From Mesorhizobium terrae (GTDB lineage Bacteria; Pseudomonadota; Alphaproteobacteria; Rhizobiales; Rhizobiaceae), in assembly GCF_008727715.1 (NCBI RefSeq), contig NZ_CP044218.1:2621501-2685500 (forward strand): a DNA stretch of 64,000 nt, in the 5' to 3' direction. Positions 1 to 8,483 of this stretch are shown here, in pieces. Each line of letters starts with the position of its first letter. The stretch's first letter is position 1. Made by a program: the position numbers and the translations under genes. The notes beneath the pieces are model-generated. The model ran no database searches. It saw only the letters and a program-made list of their open reading frames with translations, and was not told the origin of the DNA.

Positions 1-753
1 GCCGCGCGCTGAGAACAGGTCGACCTGAAACACCAGCGAGCTGCGGTCTTCTTCCTGGTCGAGCAGATATTGCAGCGGCGTGTTGGAGACGATGCCGCCG
101 TCCCAGTAATATTCGCCCTCGATGCGCACCGCCGGGAAGGCGGGCGGAAGCGCGCCCGAAGCCATGATGTGTTCGGGCCCGATGCGGACCTTGTCGGTGT
201 CGAAATAGACGAAATTGCCGGTGCGCACGTTGACGGCGCCGACGCTCAGACGCTTGCGGCCGTCGTTGAGCACGTCGAAGTCGATCAGCTGCTCCAGCGT
301 GTCCTTCAATTCGGCCGTGTCGTAGAAGCTGGTGGCGCCTTCGGCCCCGGACTGCTCCAGCCATGGATTGGGGAAGCGTGGCTTGAAGAAGCCGGGCTGG
401 CCCATGGTCATCGTCATCCACGAACTGGTGCGGTTGCGGATGTCGCGATAGATGTCGCCTTCCGGCGTGTAGGCCCAGATCTTGCGGCCGGAAATCGTCT
501 GCCAGAACTGCTCCAGCCGCTGCAGGCGCCGGCTCGGCTCGTTGCCCGCGATGATGGATGCATTGATGGCGCCGATGGAGACGCCCGACAGCCATGCCGG
601 CTCGCAGCCGGCCTCCGACAGCGCCTGATAGACGCCGGCCTGATAGGCGCCGAGCGCGCCGCCGCCTTGCAGCACCAGCGCAACCCGGTCGTATTGCGAA
701 GCGATTTCCTGAATGGTGGCGACGTTCGCCTTGGCTCTGTAACGGTCCAGCAC
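1..753 (-). CDS. Patatin-like phospholipase (C-terminus outside window)
   Basis: The 251 codons present carry the patatin signature: a glycine-rich oxyanion loop (GGGALGAYQAG, about residue 24), the nucleophile elbow GVSIGAIN with its serine, and the catalytic aspartate in DGGIVSNTPL near residue 225. This predicts a serine/aspartate-dyad lipid acyl hydrolase. I chose GTG at 753 because CGGAG lies 6 bases upstream; an in-frame TTG at 768 is an alternative. It starts 28 bp after acetoacetate decarboxylase and is probably co-transcribed with it. Patatin-like proteins next to hydroxybutyrate dehydrogenase are thought to act on polyhydroxybutyrate or membrane lipid; the substrate here is inference. 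The reading frame is open to base 1, so the end lies beyond the window. Confidence 0.85.
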   Translation of the reverse strand, partial: MLDRYRAKANVATIQEIASQYDRVALVLQGGGALGAYQAGVYQALSEAGCEPAWLSGVSIGAINASIIAGNEPSRRLQRLEQFWQTISGRKIWAYTPEGDIYRDIRNRTSSWMTMTMGQPGFFKPRFPNPWLEQSGAEGATSFYDTAELKDTLEQLIDFDVLNDGRKRLSVGAVNVRTGNFVYFDTDKVRIGPEHIMASGALPPAFPAVRIEGEYYWDGGIVSNTPLQYLLDQEEDRSSLVFQVDLFSARG

Positions 754-781
754 GGTCAACTCCGGCAAAGAAAGGGGATGG

Positions 782-1531
782 TCAGCGTGTGCCGGCGAGA
801 TAGTCGTACACGACCTCGCCGAGGCCGAGCGTGAGATCGGCGGTGAAATGCAGCGCCGACACCACTTCCAGCACCGGCAGGCGAGCGACATCGGCCATCA
901 CATGCGGCCGCAGGTCGAGCGCGGCGGGACCCGCCCAAGCTTCCTTCAGCGTGATGTCGGTGAGGTGGTAGCGCACCAGTTCGCAGATGCGCGGCGTGCC
1001 GTCGACATGCGGGATGATCTTGACGAGAAAGTTAGGCGCGGTCAGCGCCGCCATCACCTGATCCTGGTCGGCGGCGCGGTGCTTGTAACCCATCGTGCCG
1101 GTGGCGCAGAGCACCGAGCCATAGTGTAGCGTGCCGACGACGACCTCGCCTTCATTGACGATCTTGGGATTGGCGAGCTTCTTCGGAAACCCCCACAATT
1201 CGCGGCCGCCGGCGATCGGCGCATCGTCGTCCAGATACATGGAATGGACGTAGACGCCGTGCTGGCCGTCGAAACGGACCGGAATGACCTGGCCGCTCTC
1301 GGTATAGTCGCCGAAGCCGGTCGAGTCCGGCATGCGGATGAATTCGTATTTCACCAGCGGATCGCCATCGATCTCGAGCGGCGCCGGCACGGCCGCCTCC
1401 AGCGCCTCGCGCGTGGTGCGGTAAGTGATGATGACATATTCGCGGTCGAAGAAACGATAGGGGCCGGGCGGGAACGAGGGATTGGTGAGCGGCATGGCAT
1501 AGGCGCGCTTCACGACGTCGGCGATTTCCAA
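782..1531 (-). CDS. adc: Acetoacetate decarboxylase
   Basis: A 249-residue protein of typical family length. It contains [14 protein letters not shown] at residues 109-122; the adjacent lysines 117 and 118 match the Schiff-base lysine pair of the Clostridium enzyme, and glutamates 63 and 78 match its other conserved active-site acids. It should decarboxylate acetoacetate to acetone and CO2 in the cytoplasm. It is transcribed away from 3-hydroxybutyrate dehydrogenase, which makes acetoacetate, so the two form a divergent ketone-body unit. The patatin-like gene follows 28 bp downstream. Other members of this superfamily act on different beta-keto acids, so the exact substrate is inferred from the neighbour. 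Confidence 0.88.
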   Translation of the reverse strand: MEIADVVKRAYAMPLTNPSFPPGPYRFFDREYVIITYRTTREALEAAVPAPLEIDGDPLVKYEFIRMPDSTGFGDYTESGQVIPVRFDGQHGVYVHSMYLDDDAPIAGGRELWGFPKKLANPKIVNEGEVVVGTLHYGSVLCATGTMGYKHRAADQDQVMAALTAPNFLVKIIPHVDGTPRICELVRYHLTDITLKEAWAGPAALDLRPHVMADVARLPVLEVVSALHFTADLTLGLGEVVYDYLAGTR

Positions 1532-1576
1532 GCTGTCACCTCAGGATTGACGAATGTCATATCGGAAACAACACCT

Positions 1577-1599
1577 GTCATGTTGCATGGCAGCATGAC
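1577..1599. promoter_or_regulatory. Imperfect palindrome in the adc / hydroxybutyrate dehydrogenase divergent promoter
   Basis: GTCATGTTGC and GCAGCATGAC form 10-base arms with one mismatch around ATG. The site lies 46 bp upstream of the adc start, inside the 202-bp divergent intergenic region. Position and symmetry suggest a regulator binding site; the regulator is not identified. Confidence 0.45.
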
Positions 1600-1604
1600 G
1601 GTCT

Positions 1605-1662
1605 TGTGTCGGGTCGATGAACGATTTCAGCTGTTTGTTGGTTCCAAACGAAGACCGACACA
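1605..1662. repeat. Inverted repeat TGTGTCGG ... CCGACACA
   Basis: Perfect 8-base arms at 1605-1612 and 1655-1662, 42 bases apart, in the same divergent intergenic region. It may be a second operator pair or chance; no family is assigned. Confidence 0.3.
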
Positions 1663-1733
1663 TGATTGTGATGGAAACTTGCTGCAATGCACCTAATTAG
1701 AATGCCATCGCAAACGCCAGACGAGAGATCATC

Positions 1734-2522
1734 ATGGGCTCCCTGACTTCGAAGAACGCGCTTGTTACCGGTTCGACCAGCGGCATCGGCCTTGCCATCG
1801 CCAGGGCCTTCGCCGCCGAAGGCGCCAATGTCACCATCAACGGACTTGGCGATGCCGATGCGATCGAGAGGGAACGTGCCGGCATCGAAGCCGATTTCGG
1901 CGTCAAGTGCCGCTATTCCAACGCCAACATGATGAATGGCCCGGAAGTGACCGCCATGGTGCACGAGGCCGAACAGGCATTCGGCAGCCTCGATATCCTG
2001 GTCAACAATGCCGGCATCCAGCATGTCGCGCCGATCGAGGAGTTTCCCGACGACAAGTGGGAAGCGATCATCCGCATCAACCTGCTCGCCGCCTTCTACG
2101 CCATCAAGGCCGCGCTTCCGGGCATGAAGGCGCGCAAATGGGGGCGCATCATCAACACCGCTTCGGCGCATGCGCTGGTAGCGTCGCCCTTCAAGTCGGC
2201 CTATGTCTCGGCCAAGCACGGTATTGCCGGCCTGACCAAGACGGTGGCGCTGGAGGCCGCGCAGGACGGGGTGACGGCCAATGCGATCGCGCCCGGTTAT
2301 GTCTGGACGCCGCTGGTCGAAAAGCAGATCCCCGACACGATGAAGGCCCGCAACATGACCGAGGAACAGGTCAAGCACGACGTTCTGCTGGCGGCCCAGC
2401 CGACGAAGGAGTTCGTGACGGTGGACGAGATCGCGGCGCTGGCGCTGTTCCTGTGCTCGGACGCGGCCAAGCAGATCACCGGCACGACGCTGCCGATCGA
2501 TGGCGGCTGGACGGCGCAGTAG
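1734..2522 (+). CDS. bdhA: D-3-hydroxybutyrate dehydrogenase (SDR family)
   Basis: A 262-residue short-chain dehydrogenase. The cofactor loop TGSTSGIG is at residues 12-19, NNAG at 91-94, and the catalytic Ser144, Tyr157 and Lys161 (YVSAK) are all present. The C-terminal GTTLPIDGGWTAQ and overall length are characteristic of NAD-dependent 3-hydroxybutyrate dehydrogenases, which oxidise hydroxybutyrate from polyhydroxybutyrate turnover to acetoacetate. The start ATG follows GAGAG. It is divergent from adc and the patatin-like gene, supporting a shared ketone-body role, and a strong terminator follows. Confidence 0.92.
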   Translation: MGSLTSKNALVTGSTSGIGLAIARAFAAEGANVTINGLGDADAIERERAGIEADFGVKCRYSNANMMNGPEVTAMVHEAEQAFGSLDILVNNAGIQHVAPIEEFPDDKWEAIIRINLLAAFYAIKAALPGMKARKWGRIINTASAHALVASPFKSAYVSAKHGIAGLTKTVALEAAQDGVTANAIAPGYVWTPLVEKQIPDTMKARNMTEEQVKHDVLLAAQPTKEFVTVDEIAALALFLCSDAAKQITGTTLPIDGGWTAQ

Positions 2523-2549
2523 GCCGGGTTTCGCCTGATATCTCCCTGG

Positions 2550-2594
2550 AATGCCCGGCGCGTCCGCGAGACATGCGCCGGGCATTCGTTTTTG
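2550..2594 (+). terminator. Rho-independent terminator after hydroxybutyrate dehydrogenase
   Basis: A perfect 12-bp stem (AATGCCCGGCGC at 2550-2561 with its complement at 2575-2586) is followed by CGTTTTTG. It starts 28 bp after the stop codon. Confidence 0.9.
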
Positions 2595-2609
2595 TTCGGG
2601 GCGTCGAAG

Positions 2610-3548
2610 TCAGTTTTGCGCCGTCGCCAGCAGCGGTGTCATCGCCTCGTTGATCCATTGCCACTCGTTGCCGGGCCCTTGGCCGGGTTCCTCACCGCGC
2701 AATATGGCAAGCAGTTCCTGATACCGGGTCGAGCGGGCATGATGCTTGCGGTATTGGCCGAGATGCCATTCCAGATAGGCCCGGTCCGGCTGCCTGCGCA
2801 TTGCCTTCGCCGATCGGTCCAGCCATTCGCGCGCGATCGTTTCGCCCTCCGGCGAGATCGGGGCTACGCCCGCGGCGATAGCGGCCTTCACCCTGGCCAG
2901 AATGGCGTTGGCAGCCTCGGCATAGGCGCCCGGGTCGAACTCACCGTTCCACATAGCGGCCGTCTCGGCCTGTATCTCGGAAACGAAGCTCTCGTCGCCG
3001 ATCATGGCGCTGATCTCGTTCCAGGCGTCGATCTGCCGGGACGTCGGCTCGTCGGGCAGCTCGGGCATGGCGGCATCGATCATCTGGCGCTTCCAGCCTT
3101 CGCCCATCTCGGCGCTCGTGCCCACCTTGTCGTAGAAACGCTCCATCATGGTGCGCATCTGGTTTTGGGACAGGGTCGTCATCGTCCAAAGTCTCCTCAG
3201 GTCGGTTGCGGTTGGTTCCGTGATCCTGAGCGTGGCACGCAACACGGCGGCGACCCGGCGACGGGAGGCGATTTCGACTTCCAGGGCATCAAGGCGCATG
3301 GCCAGGACATCTTTCAGTTCGAGCCGCCGGGACAGGAGCTTGCGGATGGCGGCCAGGCTGACGCCGGCCTCCCGCAAGGCCCTGATCAGGTCGAGGCGCG
3401 CGACATCGGTATCGCTGTAGATGCGATAGTTGCTGACGGTGCGGGTGGACGGCGGCAGCAGCCCCTTGTCGGAATAGAAGCGGATGCGCCGCACCGAGAT
3501 GCCGCTCAGCCGCGAAAGTTCGCCGATCGTGTGCATTTTCTCGCTCAT
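2610..3548 (-). CDS. MerR-family transcriptional regulator
   Basis: 312 residues. The N-terminal MerR winged helix-turn-helix (TIGELSRLSGISVRRIRFY, residues 7-25) is followed by the wing with NYRIYSDTDVARL and a long helix. The remaining 220 or so residues are far longer than the metal-sensing tail of classical MerR proteins and lack a cysteine cluster. They contain repeated aromatic/acidic helical segments (for example QMIDAAMPELPDEP) that may form an effector-binding domain, vaguely like TipAS. The target is unknown. The gene faces bdhA tail to tail, and the upstream sugar operon ends on the same strand, 133 bp away. Confidence 0.85.
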   Translation of the reverse strand: MSEKMHTIGELSRLSGISVRRIRFYSDKGLLPPSTRTVSNYRIYSDTDVARLDLIRALREAGVSLAAIRKLLSRRLELKDVLAMRLDALEVEIASRRRVAAVLRATLRITEPTATDLRRLWTMTTLSQNQMRTMMERFYDKVGTSAEMGEGWKRQMIDAAMPELPDEPTSRQIDAWNEISAMIGDESFVSEIQAETAAMWNGEFDPGAYAEAANAILARVKAAIAAGVAPISPEGETIAREWLDRSAKAMRRQPDRAYLEWHLGQYRKHHARSTRYQELLAILRGEEPGQGPGNEWQWINEAMTPLLATAQN

Positions 3549-3626
3549 GGGACCGTCCTAACGTCTCCACCAAGTGGAGGGTCAACCGTGCCGGCGAGGC
3601 TTTTTTCGCCCATGTTCCGCGCGGTG

Positions 3627-3656
3627 CGCGAGCCGGCCGCGAAGGTCGGGCTCGCG
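3627..3656 (-). terminator. Hairpin downstream of the LacI-type gene
   Basis: CGCGAGCC at 3627-3634 pairs with GGCTCGCG at 3649-3656 (8 perfect base pairs, 14-base loop), 26 bp after the end of the LacI-type gene. There is no clear U-tract, so it may be only a 3' stabilising hairpin. Confidence 0.35.
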
Positions 3657-3681
3657 ACGGTCCTGCGGTGGCCAGACCCGC

Positions 3682-4674
3682 TTATACAGCTTCGCGCCGA
3701 CCGACGGGTGCCGTGGAATTGCGCACGACAAGCACGCCGGAGAGCAGTTCGTCTTCTCCGGCAGCAACGCCGCTGCCGGCGATTGCCGCGGCGACGGCGC
3801 GTTTGGCGATGTCCTCCACCGGCTGACCGATGGTGGTCAGGCGCGGCGTGATCAGCCCGGCCAGCGGAATGTCGTCGAAGCCGATGACGGAAAGCTCGTC
3901 CGGCACCTTGATGCCGAGATCGGAGGCGGCGCGCAGCAGGCCGATCGCCTGCTGGTCGTTGGCGGTGGCGATGGCGGTTGGCCGCTTCGCTGGCGCCCGG
4001 TCGAGCAACTGGCGGCCGAGCGCTTCGCCTGAGACATAGTCGAAATGGCCTTCGATGATCTCGGGCTTGATGCCGGCGGCCTCGAGATGCTCGACGAAGC
4101 CCGCCCGGCGCGCCCTGGAAACCGGTGCGTCGGCCGGTCCGGCTATGTAGGCGATGTGGCGATGGCCGAGGCCGATCAGATGTTCGGCCGCCAGCGCCGC
4201 GCCGCCATGATGGTCGACGGAAAGCAGGCCGTGTCCTTGTAGTCTCCTGTCGACGACGACTGTGGCGGTGTCGCCGCGCCAGCTCTGCGACTGGCCGGAC
4301 TGGATTGGCACCACGATCAGGCCGGTGGGGCGGCTCTTCAAAAGGCTTTCGATCTGCGCCACCTCGATCTTGGGATCGTCATTGGTGATCGACAACAGCA
4401 CCGAAAGGCCGGCATGGAAGGCGACAGCTTCGACATGCTTGGCGAGTTCGGCGAAGAAGGGGTTGGTGATGTCGGGGATCACCAGGCCGATCATGTCGGT
4501 GCGGCGGCGGCGCAGGCCGCGCGCGACATGGTTCGGCTTGAAGTTCATCTCGCGGATCGTCGCCTCGACCTTTTCGCGCAGGGCAGCGCCGACCGTCTCG
4601 TTCCTGGCCATGACGCGCGAGACCGTTCCGACCGAAACCCCCGCCCGCCGGGCGACGTCCTTGATGTTGACCAC
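3682..4674 (-). CDS. LacI-family transcriptional repressor of the sugar ABC operon
   Basis: 330 residues. The LacI helix-turn-helix (NIKDVARRAGVSVGTVSRVM, residues 3-22) and hinge region (NHVARGLRRRRT) are followed by a periplasmic-binding-protein-like effector domain starting IGLVIPDITNPFFAEL. It is the last gene of the operon formed by the binding protein, ATPase and permease upstream on the same strand, 43 bp after the permease. It therefore most likely senses the transported sugar and represses the operon through the perfect palindrome at 8299-8316. That assignment is inference from position and symmetry. Confidence 0.92.
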   Translation of the reverse strand: MVNIKDVARRAGVSVGTVSRVMARNETVGAALREKVEATIREMNFKPNHVARGLRRRRTDMIGLVIPDITNPFFAELAKHVEAVAFHAGLSVLLSITNDDPKIEVAQIESLLKSRPTGLIVVPIQSGQSQSWRGDTATVVVDRRLQGHGLLSVDHHGGAALAAEHLIGLGHRHIAYIAGPADAPVSRARRAGFVEHLEAAGIKPEIIEGHFDYVSGEALGRQLLDRAPAKRPTAIATANDQQAIGLLRAASDLGIKVPDELSVIGFDDIPLAGLITPRLTTIGQPVEDIAKRAVAAAIAGSGVAAGEDELLSGVLVVRNSTAPVGRREAV

Positions 4675-4717
4675 GCTGCTATGCCCCGGATGTTGCGGCG
4701 ATCCATGCCGCGCTGCC

Positions 4718-5716
4718 TCAGGCCTTGGTTAGCCTTTCGCGATATTTGTCAAGGATGACTGCGAGGATAATGACGAAACCGGTGATCATCTGCCGCATGA
4801 AGTCGCTGAGGCCGAGCAGGATGAGACCGTTGGCCAGCACGCCGATGATGCAGGCGCCGAGCAGGGTGCCGATGATCGAGCCGCGGCCACCGCTCAGGCT
4901 GGTACCGCCGATGATGACGGCGGCGATGGCGTTGAGCTCGAAGCCGATGCCGATGATCGGGCTCGCGATGTTGAGCCGCGCCATATAGATGATGGCGCCG
5001 ATGCCGACGGCGGCGCCGCAAATGGTGAAGGCGGCGACCTTGTAGAAAAAGACGTTGTGGCCGGCGAGCCGGGTCGCTTCCTCATTGTTGCCGATGCCGT
5101 AGAGAACACGGCCGAACACCGTGCGGGTCAGCACGAACCAGCCGACCGCGACCAGGACAAGCGCGATCAGGAACAGCACCGGCACGCCGTAGATTGTCTG
5201 CGAGCCGAAGGCGTTGAAGCCGGCCGGGAAGGAATAGATGGTCGAGGCGCCGGTGACCTGAAGGGCCGCGCCGCGCGCGATGTTCAGCGTGCCCAGGGTG
5301 ACGATGAAGGACGGGATGCTCCACCAGGCGCTGATCAGGCCGTTCAGCACCCCGAAGACGATGCCCGCGGCGATGGAGCTGATCGTTGCCAGCACCACGG
5401 CAAGCGTGGGATCGAGGCCGGGCAGGGTCATCACCGTGCCGGCGACGACGGCGGCGAAGGCCAGCACCGACCCTACGGACAGATCGATGCCGCCGATCAG
5501 GATGACGAAGGTCATGCCGATCGACAGCACCAGATTGATGGTCACCTGGGTCAAGATGTTGGTGACGTTCGAAGCCGTCAGGAAATGGTCCGTTCCCAGC
5601 GAGAACACCACGATCAAGAGGATGAGCGCGATGCCGATGCCGGCTTCGCGCAACACGGTCTTGGTCGTGGTGGCGAGACCGCTTGAGGCCGGGCGGCCGA
5701 AGTCAGTGGCGTCCAT
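4718..5716 (-). CDS. Sugar ABC transporter permease (RbsC-like)
   Basis: 332 residues, highly hydrophobic, with 8-10 predicted membrane segments and the family hallmarks of ribose/xylose-type permeases: GIDLSVGSVLAFAAVVAG in the N-terminal half and AAVIIGGTSLSGGRGSIIGT near the C-terminus. I chose ATG at 5716, which overlaps the end of the ATPase gene by 14 bp; the frame stays open upstream but the extension is antisense-like, arginine/serine-rich sequence. It forms the inner-membrane channel of the importer with the adjacent ATPase and binding protein. The substrate is a pentose, hexose or polyol, not determinable from sequence. Confidence 0.92.
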   Translation of the reverse strand: MDATDFGRPASSGLATTTKTVLREAGIGIALILLIVVFSLGTDHFLTASNVTNILTQVTINLVLSIGMTFVILIGGIDLSVGSVLAFAAVVAGTVMTLPGLDPTLAVVLATISSIAAGIVFGVLNGLISAWWSIPSFIVTLGTLNIARGAALQVTGASTIYSFPAGFNAFGSQTIYGVPVLFLIALVLVAVGWFVLTRTVFGRVLYGIGNNEEATRLAGHNVFFYKVAAFTICGAAVGIGAIIYMARLNIASPIIGIGFELNAIAAVIIGGTSLSGGRGSIIGTLLGACIIGVLANGLILLGLSDFMRQMITGFVIILAVILDKYRERLTKA

Positions 5717-7268
5717 GATTGTTCTCGTCCTTGTAGGCGAAGCCGAGGATGCGTTCTTCGGAGAAATCCGGACGCAGAACCTCGCCGACGATGCGGTGTT
5801 TCGACATGACCAGGATGCGGTCGCAGAGCGTGATGAGTTCCGGCAGTTCCGAGGAGACGACGAGCAAGGCGAGCCCCTTCTCGGCAAGGCCGCGTAGCAG
5901 GGCGTAGATCTCCGCCTTGGCACCGACGTCGACACCGCGTGTCGGTTCGTCGAGCAGCAGGATCTTCGGGTCGTTGGCCAGCCATTTGGCCAAAACTACC
6001 TTCTGCTGGTTGCCGCCCGACAGTGTCGAGGCGGCATCGGAAGCCTTGCCGTATTTGAGCTTGATCTCCTTGCCGAGATTTTCGGTCATCCGTGCCTCGG
6101 CCACCCTGTCGAGCAGGCCGGCATGCGAGACCTTGCGCAGATTGGCGAGGCTGACATTGGCGGCGATGGGCATGGCCAGGATCAGGCCTTCTTCCTTGCG
6201 GTCCTCGGTCAGGAAGCCGATGCCGTCGCGGATCGCGGCTTTCGGGCTGCCATAGCGGCGCTGCCGGCCGTCGCGTTCCAGTGTCCCGGACATAGGCAGG
6301 TCGGCGGCGAAGATGGAGCGCAGCAATTCGGTGCGACCGGCGCCGACGAGGCCCGCGATGCCGAGGATCTCGCCATAATGCAGGTCGAGCGAAATGCCGT
6401 CAGGATTGGGGGAGGCGGGATGGCGCAGGTTCTTCAAGGCCAGCGCCACGCCGCCGCCGCGGTCCAGCTCACGCGTCGCGGCCATTTGCGCGGCCAGTTG
6501 GCGACCGACCATCGAACTGACAAGCTTTTCGGGCGAGGTGTCGGCAATGTCGGAAGTCATCACCGACTCGCCGTTGCGCAACACGGTGACGCGGTCGCAA
6601 TTGGCGAAGACCTCGCTGAGATGGTGCGACACGAAGACGATGGCCACGCCCTTGGCGCGCAGGCCGTCGACAATGGTGAAAAGCCGTTCGGTCTCGCGCG
6701 CGGTCAGCGTCGCGGTCGGCTCGTCGAGGATGAGGATGCGGCTTTCGCCCATCAGCGCGCGGGCGATTTCGACCAGCTGGCGGTGGGCGACGCCGAGCGT
6801 TTCCACCGGCCGGCGCACATCGATGTCGTCGAGGCCGATGCGCGCCAGCGCCTGCCGGGCCCTGGCGTAGACCTCGGGGTAGTCGACAATGCCGAAACGC
6901 CGGCGCGGAATGTCCTCGAAGCAGATGTTTTCCGCGATCGAGAGGTAGGGAAGGAGATTGAACTCCTGGTGCACGACCTGGATGCCATGTGCCTTGGCGT
7001 CGGCCGGCGAATGCGGCTCGTAGGCGGTGCCGTCCAAGGTGATCGAACCGGCGTCGCGCTTGACGATGCCGCACAGGATCTTGATCAGCGTCGACTTGCC
7101 GGCGCCATTCTCGCCGACCAGCGCATGGACTTCGCCGGGCCGTAGCGTGAAGGAGACGCCGTTCAGGGCGACGACGCCGCCGAAGCGCTTGCGGACGTCC
7201 GAAAGCTCCAGGATGGGATGCATGTCGGCCGTTGCCGCGCGTGCGGCATTCTGCGTTACATTTGCCAT
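5703..7268 (-). CDS. Sugar ABC transporter ATP-binding protein (RbsA-like, two NBDs)
   Basis: 521 residues with two fused nucleotide-binding domains, the usual RbsA/XylG arrangement. The first has GENGAGKST at residues 52-60 and ILDEPTATLT; the second has the ABC signature LSGGNQQKVVLAKWL and an intact Walker B LLLDEPTRGVDVG. The start at 7268 (MANVTQ) is preferred; upstream in-frame codons run into the binding-protein gene. It energises sugar uptake with the permease, which it overlaps by 14 bp. Both ATP sites look competent in Walker B. Confidence 0.93.
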   Translation of the reverse strand: MANVTQNAARAATADMHPILELSDVRKRFGGVVALNGVSFTLRPGEVHALVGENGAGKSTLIKILCGIVKRDAGSITLDGTAYEPHSPADAKAHGIQVVHQEFNLLPYLSIAENICFEDIPRRRFGIVDYPEVYARARQALARIGLDDIDVRRPVETLGVAHRQLVEIARALMGESRILILDEPTATLTARETERLFTIVDGLRAKGVAIVFVSHHLSEVFANCDRVTVLRNGESVMTSDIADTSPEKLVSSMVGRQLAAQMAATRELDRGGGVALALKNLRHPASPNPDGISLDLHYGEILGIAGLVGAGRTELLRSIFAADLPMSGTLERDGRQRRYGSPKAAIRDGIGFLTEDRKEEGLILAMPIAANVSLANLRKVSHAGLLDRVAEARMTENLGKEIKLKYGKASDAASTLSGGNQQKVVLAKWLANDPKILLLDEPTRGVDVGAKAEIYALLRGLAEKGLALLVVSSELPELITLCDRILVMSKHRIVGEVLRPDFSEERILGFAYKDENNHGRH

Positions 7269-7321
7269 GGGTCGTTCCGTCGAGGCGGCCGCGCCTGTTG
7301 GCGTGACCGCCGATCGTGAGG

Positions 7322-8257
7322 TTACTTCACGTCGTCCGAGGTGACGAGCTTGATGTCGGTCTTGACCCAGCCCTTGAGCGGGGCGCCGACGGCCAGAACG
7401 CCGAGCGCCTTGTCGATGGCGTTGGCCGCCATCTGCTGGCCGAACTGGTCGACCGTGGCCAGCATCTTCTTTTCCTTGAGCAGCGGCTGCACGGCCGGGA
7501 TGTTGTCGAAGCCGATGACTTCGATCTTGCCGGTCTTGCCGGCGGCCTCGATCGCCTTGACGACGCCGACTGCCATGGAATCGTTGGCCGCCATCACGCC
7601 CTGGATATCGGGATGGGCGGTGAGCATGTTGGCGAAGACGGAGTTCGCTTCTTCCGTCTCCCAATGGGCGGTACGGGAATCGAGCAGCTTCAGCTTGCCG
7701 TCCTTGATCGCGTCCTCGAAGCCGAGCTTGCGCTGAGCGGCGTTGTCGGCGCCGGGATTGCCCTCGATGATGACGACCTTGCCGCCTTCGCCGAGCTTCT
7801 TGGCCAGCGCTTCGCCGGCCATCTTGGCGCCGGCGCGGTTGTCCGGGCCGACGAAGGCGAGTTCGACGCCGGCCTCTTTCTTGGCCTTTTCGTCCAGCGC
7901 CACGTCGAAGTTGACGACGGTGATGCCGGCTTCCATGGCCCGCTTCAGCGGCGGCACCAGCGCGCGGGAATCGGCCGGCGCGATGACGATGGCGTTGACC
8001 TTTTCGGTGATGAAGCTTTCGACGGCGTTGATCTGGGTCTCGATGTCGGTCTCGGACTGCATGCCGACGGCCTTCAGCTTGTAGTCGCCACGCTTGGCTT
8101 CATGGGCCTTGGCGCCTTCCAGCATGTTCTTGAAGAACTCGTTGGCGAGCGATTTCATGACCAGGCCAACCACGGGCTTGTCGGCGGCGAAGCTGGCTGC
8201 GGGCATGGCTAGAGAGGCCGCCAGAACGCCGGCGGCGATAATCTTTCCGAACTTCAT
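7322..8257 (-). CDS. Periplasmic sugar-binding protein (RbsB-like)
   Basis: 311 residues. A signal peptide (MKFGKIIAAGVLAASLAMPAA, cleaved after SFA) leads into a type I periplasmic-binding fold starting KPVVGLVMKSLANEFFKNM. APADSRALVPPLKRAMEAG and GFDNIPAVQPLLKEKKMLAT are typical of the ribose/galactose-binding family. The ATG at 8257 has GGAGGA six bases upstream. It is the first gene of a four-gene operon (binding protein, ATPase, permease, LacI regulator), with the palindromic operator 42 bp upstream. Confidence 0.93.
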   Translation of the reverse strand: MKFGKIIAAGVLAASLAMPAASFAADKPVVGLVMKSLANEFFKNMLEGAKAHEAKRGDYKLKAVGMQSETDIETQINAVESFITEKVNAIVIAPADSRALVPPLKRAMEAGITVVNFDVALDEKAKKEAGVELAFVGPDNRAGAKMAGEALAKKLGEGGKVVIIEGNPGADNAAQRKLGFEDAIKDGKLKLLDSRTAHWETEEANSVFANMLTAHPDIQGVMAANDSMAVGVVKAIEAAGKTGKIEVIGFDNIPAVQPLLKEKKMLATVDQFGQQMAANAIDKALGVLAVGAPLKGWVKTDIKLVTSDDVK

Positions 8258-8298
8258 AACTTCCTCCACTTTGTCATCGCGCCGTTTCCTCCCAGGCA

Positions 8299-8316
8299 CG
8301 ATGAAACGTTTCATCG
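8299..8316. promoter_or_regulatory. Perfect 18-bp palindrome, probable LacI-type operator
   Basis: CGATGAAACGTTTCATCG is a perfect palindrome with the central CG step and AACGTT-type core seen in LacI-family operators. It lies 42 bp upstream of the binding-protein start codon, in the promoter region of the operon that encodes a LacI-type regulator as its last gene. Autoregulation is inferred. Confidence 0.8.
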
Positions 8317-8431
8317 CAGGTTTTCAACGGAACTGTCAAGCGTTCGCGAGGGCCAGGCCGCGCGGGCACTTCTGGCTTCGCAGGCCTCTGCGATCAGCCG
8401 GGGCCTGGAGAGCATTCGCCGCCGGCAAAGA

Positions 8432-8460
8432 AAAAACCGCCGGAGTGGCCGGCGGTTTTT
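8432..8460 (-). terminator. Rho-independent terminator for the AHSA1-domain gene
   Basis: AAAAACCGCCGG (8432-8443) pairs perfectly with CCGGCGGTTTTT (8449-8460) across a 5-base loop. It lies 23 bp beyond the stop codon of the minus-strand gene ending at 8484. The A and T tracts at both ends make it able to work in both directions. Confidence 0.9.
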
Positions 8461-8483
8461 CCCATTCAGGTTTTGCAATGCGA

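Noticed and set aside
5717..5935. 73-residue N-terminal extension of the RbsC-like permease
   Set aside because: The extension overlaps the ATPase gene, is Ser/Arg-rich and unlike any permease; the ATG at 5716 gives the normal family length.
7269..7664. Long N-terminal extension of the RbsA-like ATPase
   Set aside because: It runs out of frame through the binding-protein gene with Arg/Gly/Gln-rich sequence. The ATG at 7268 gives the normal length.
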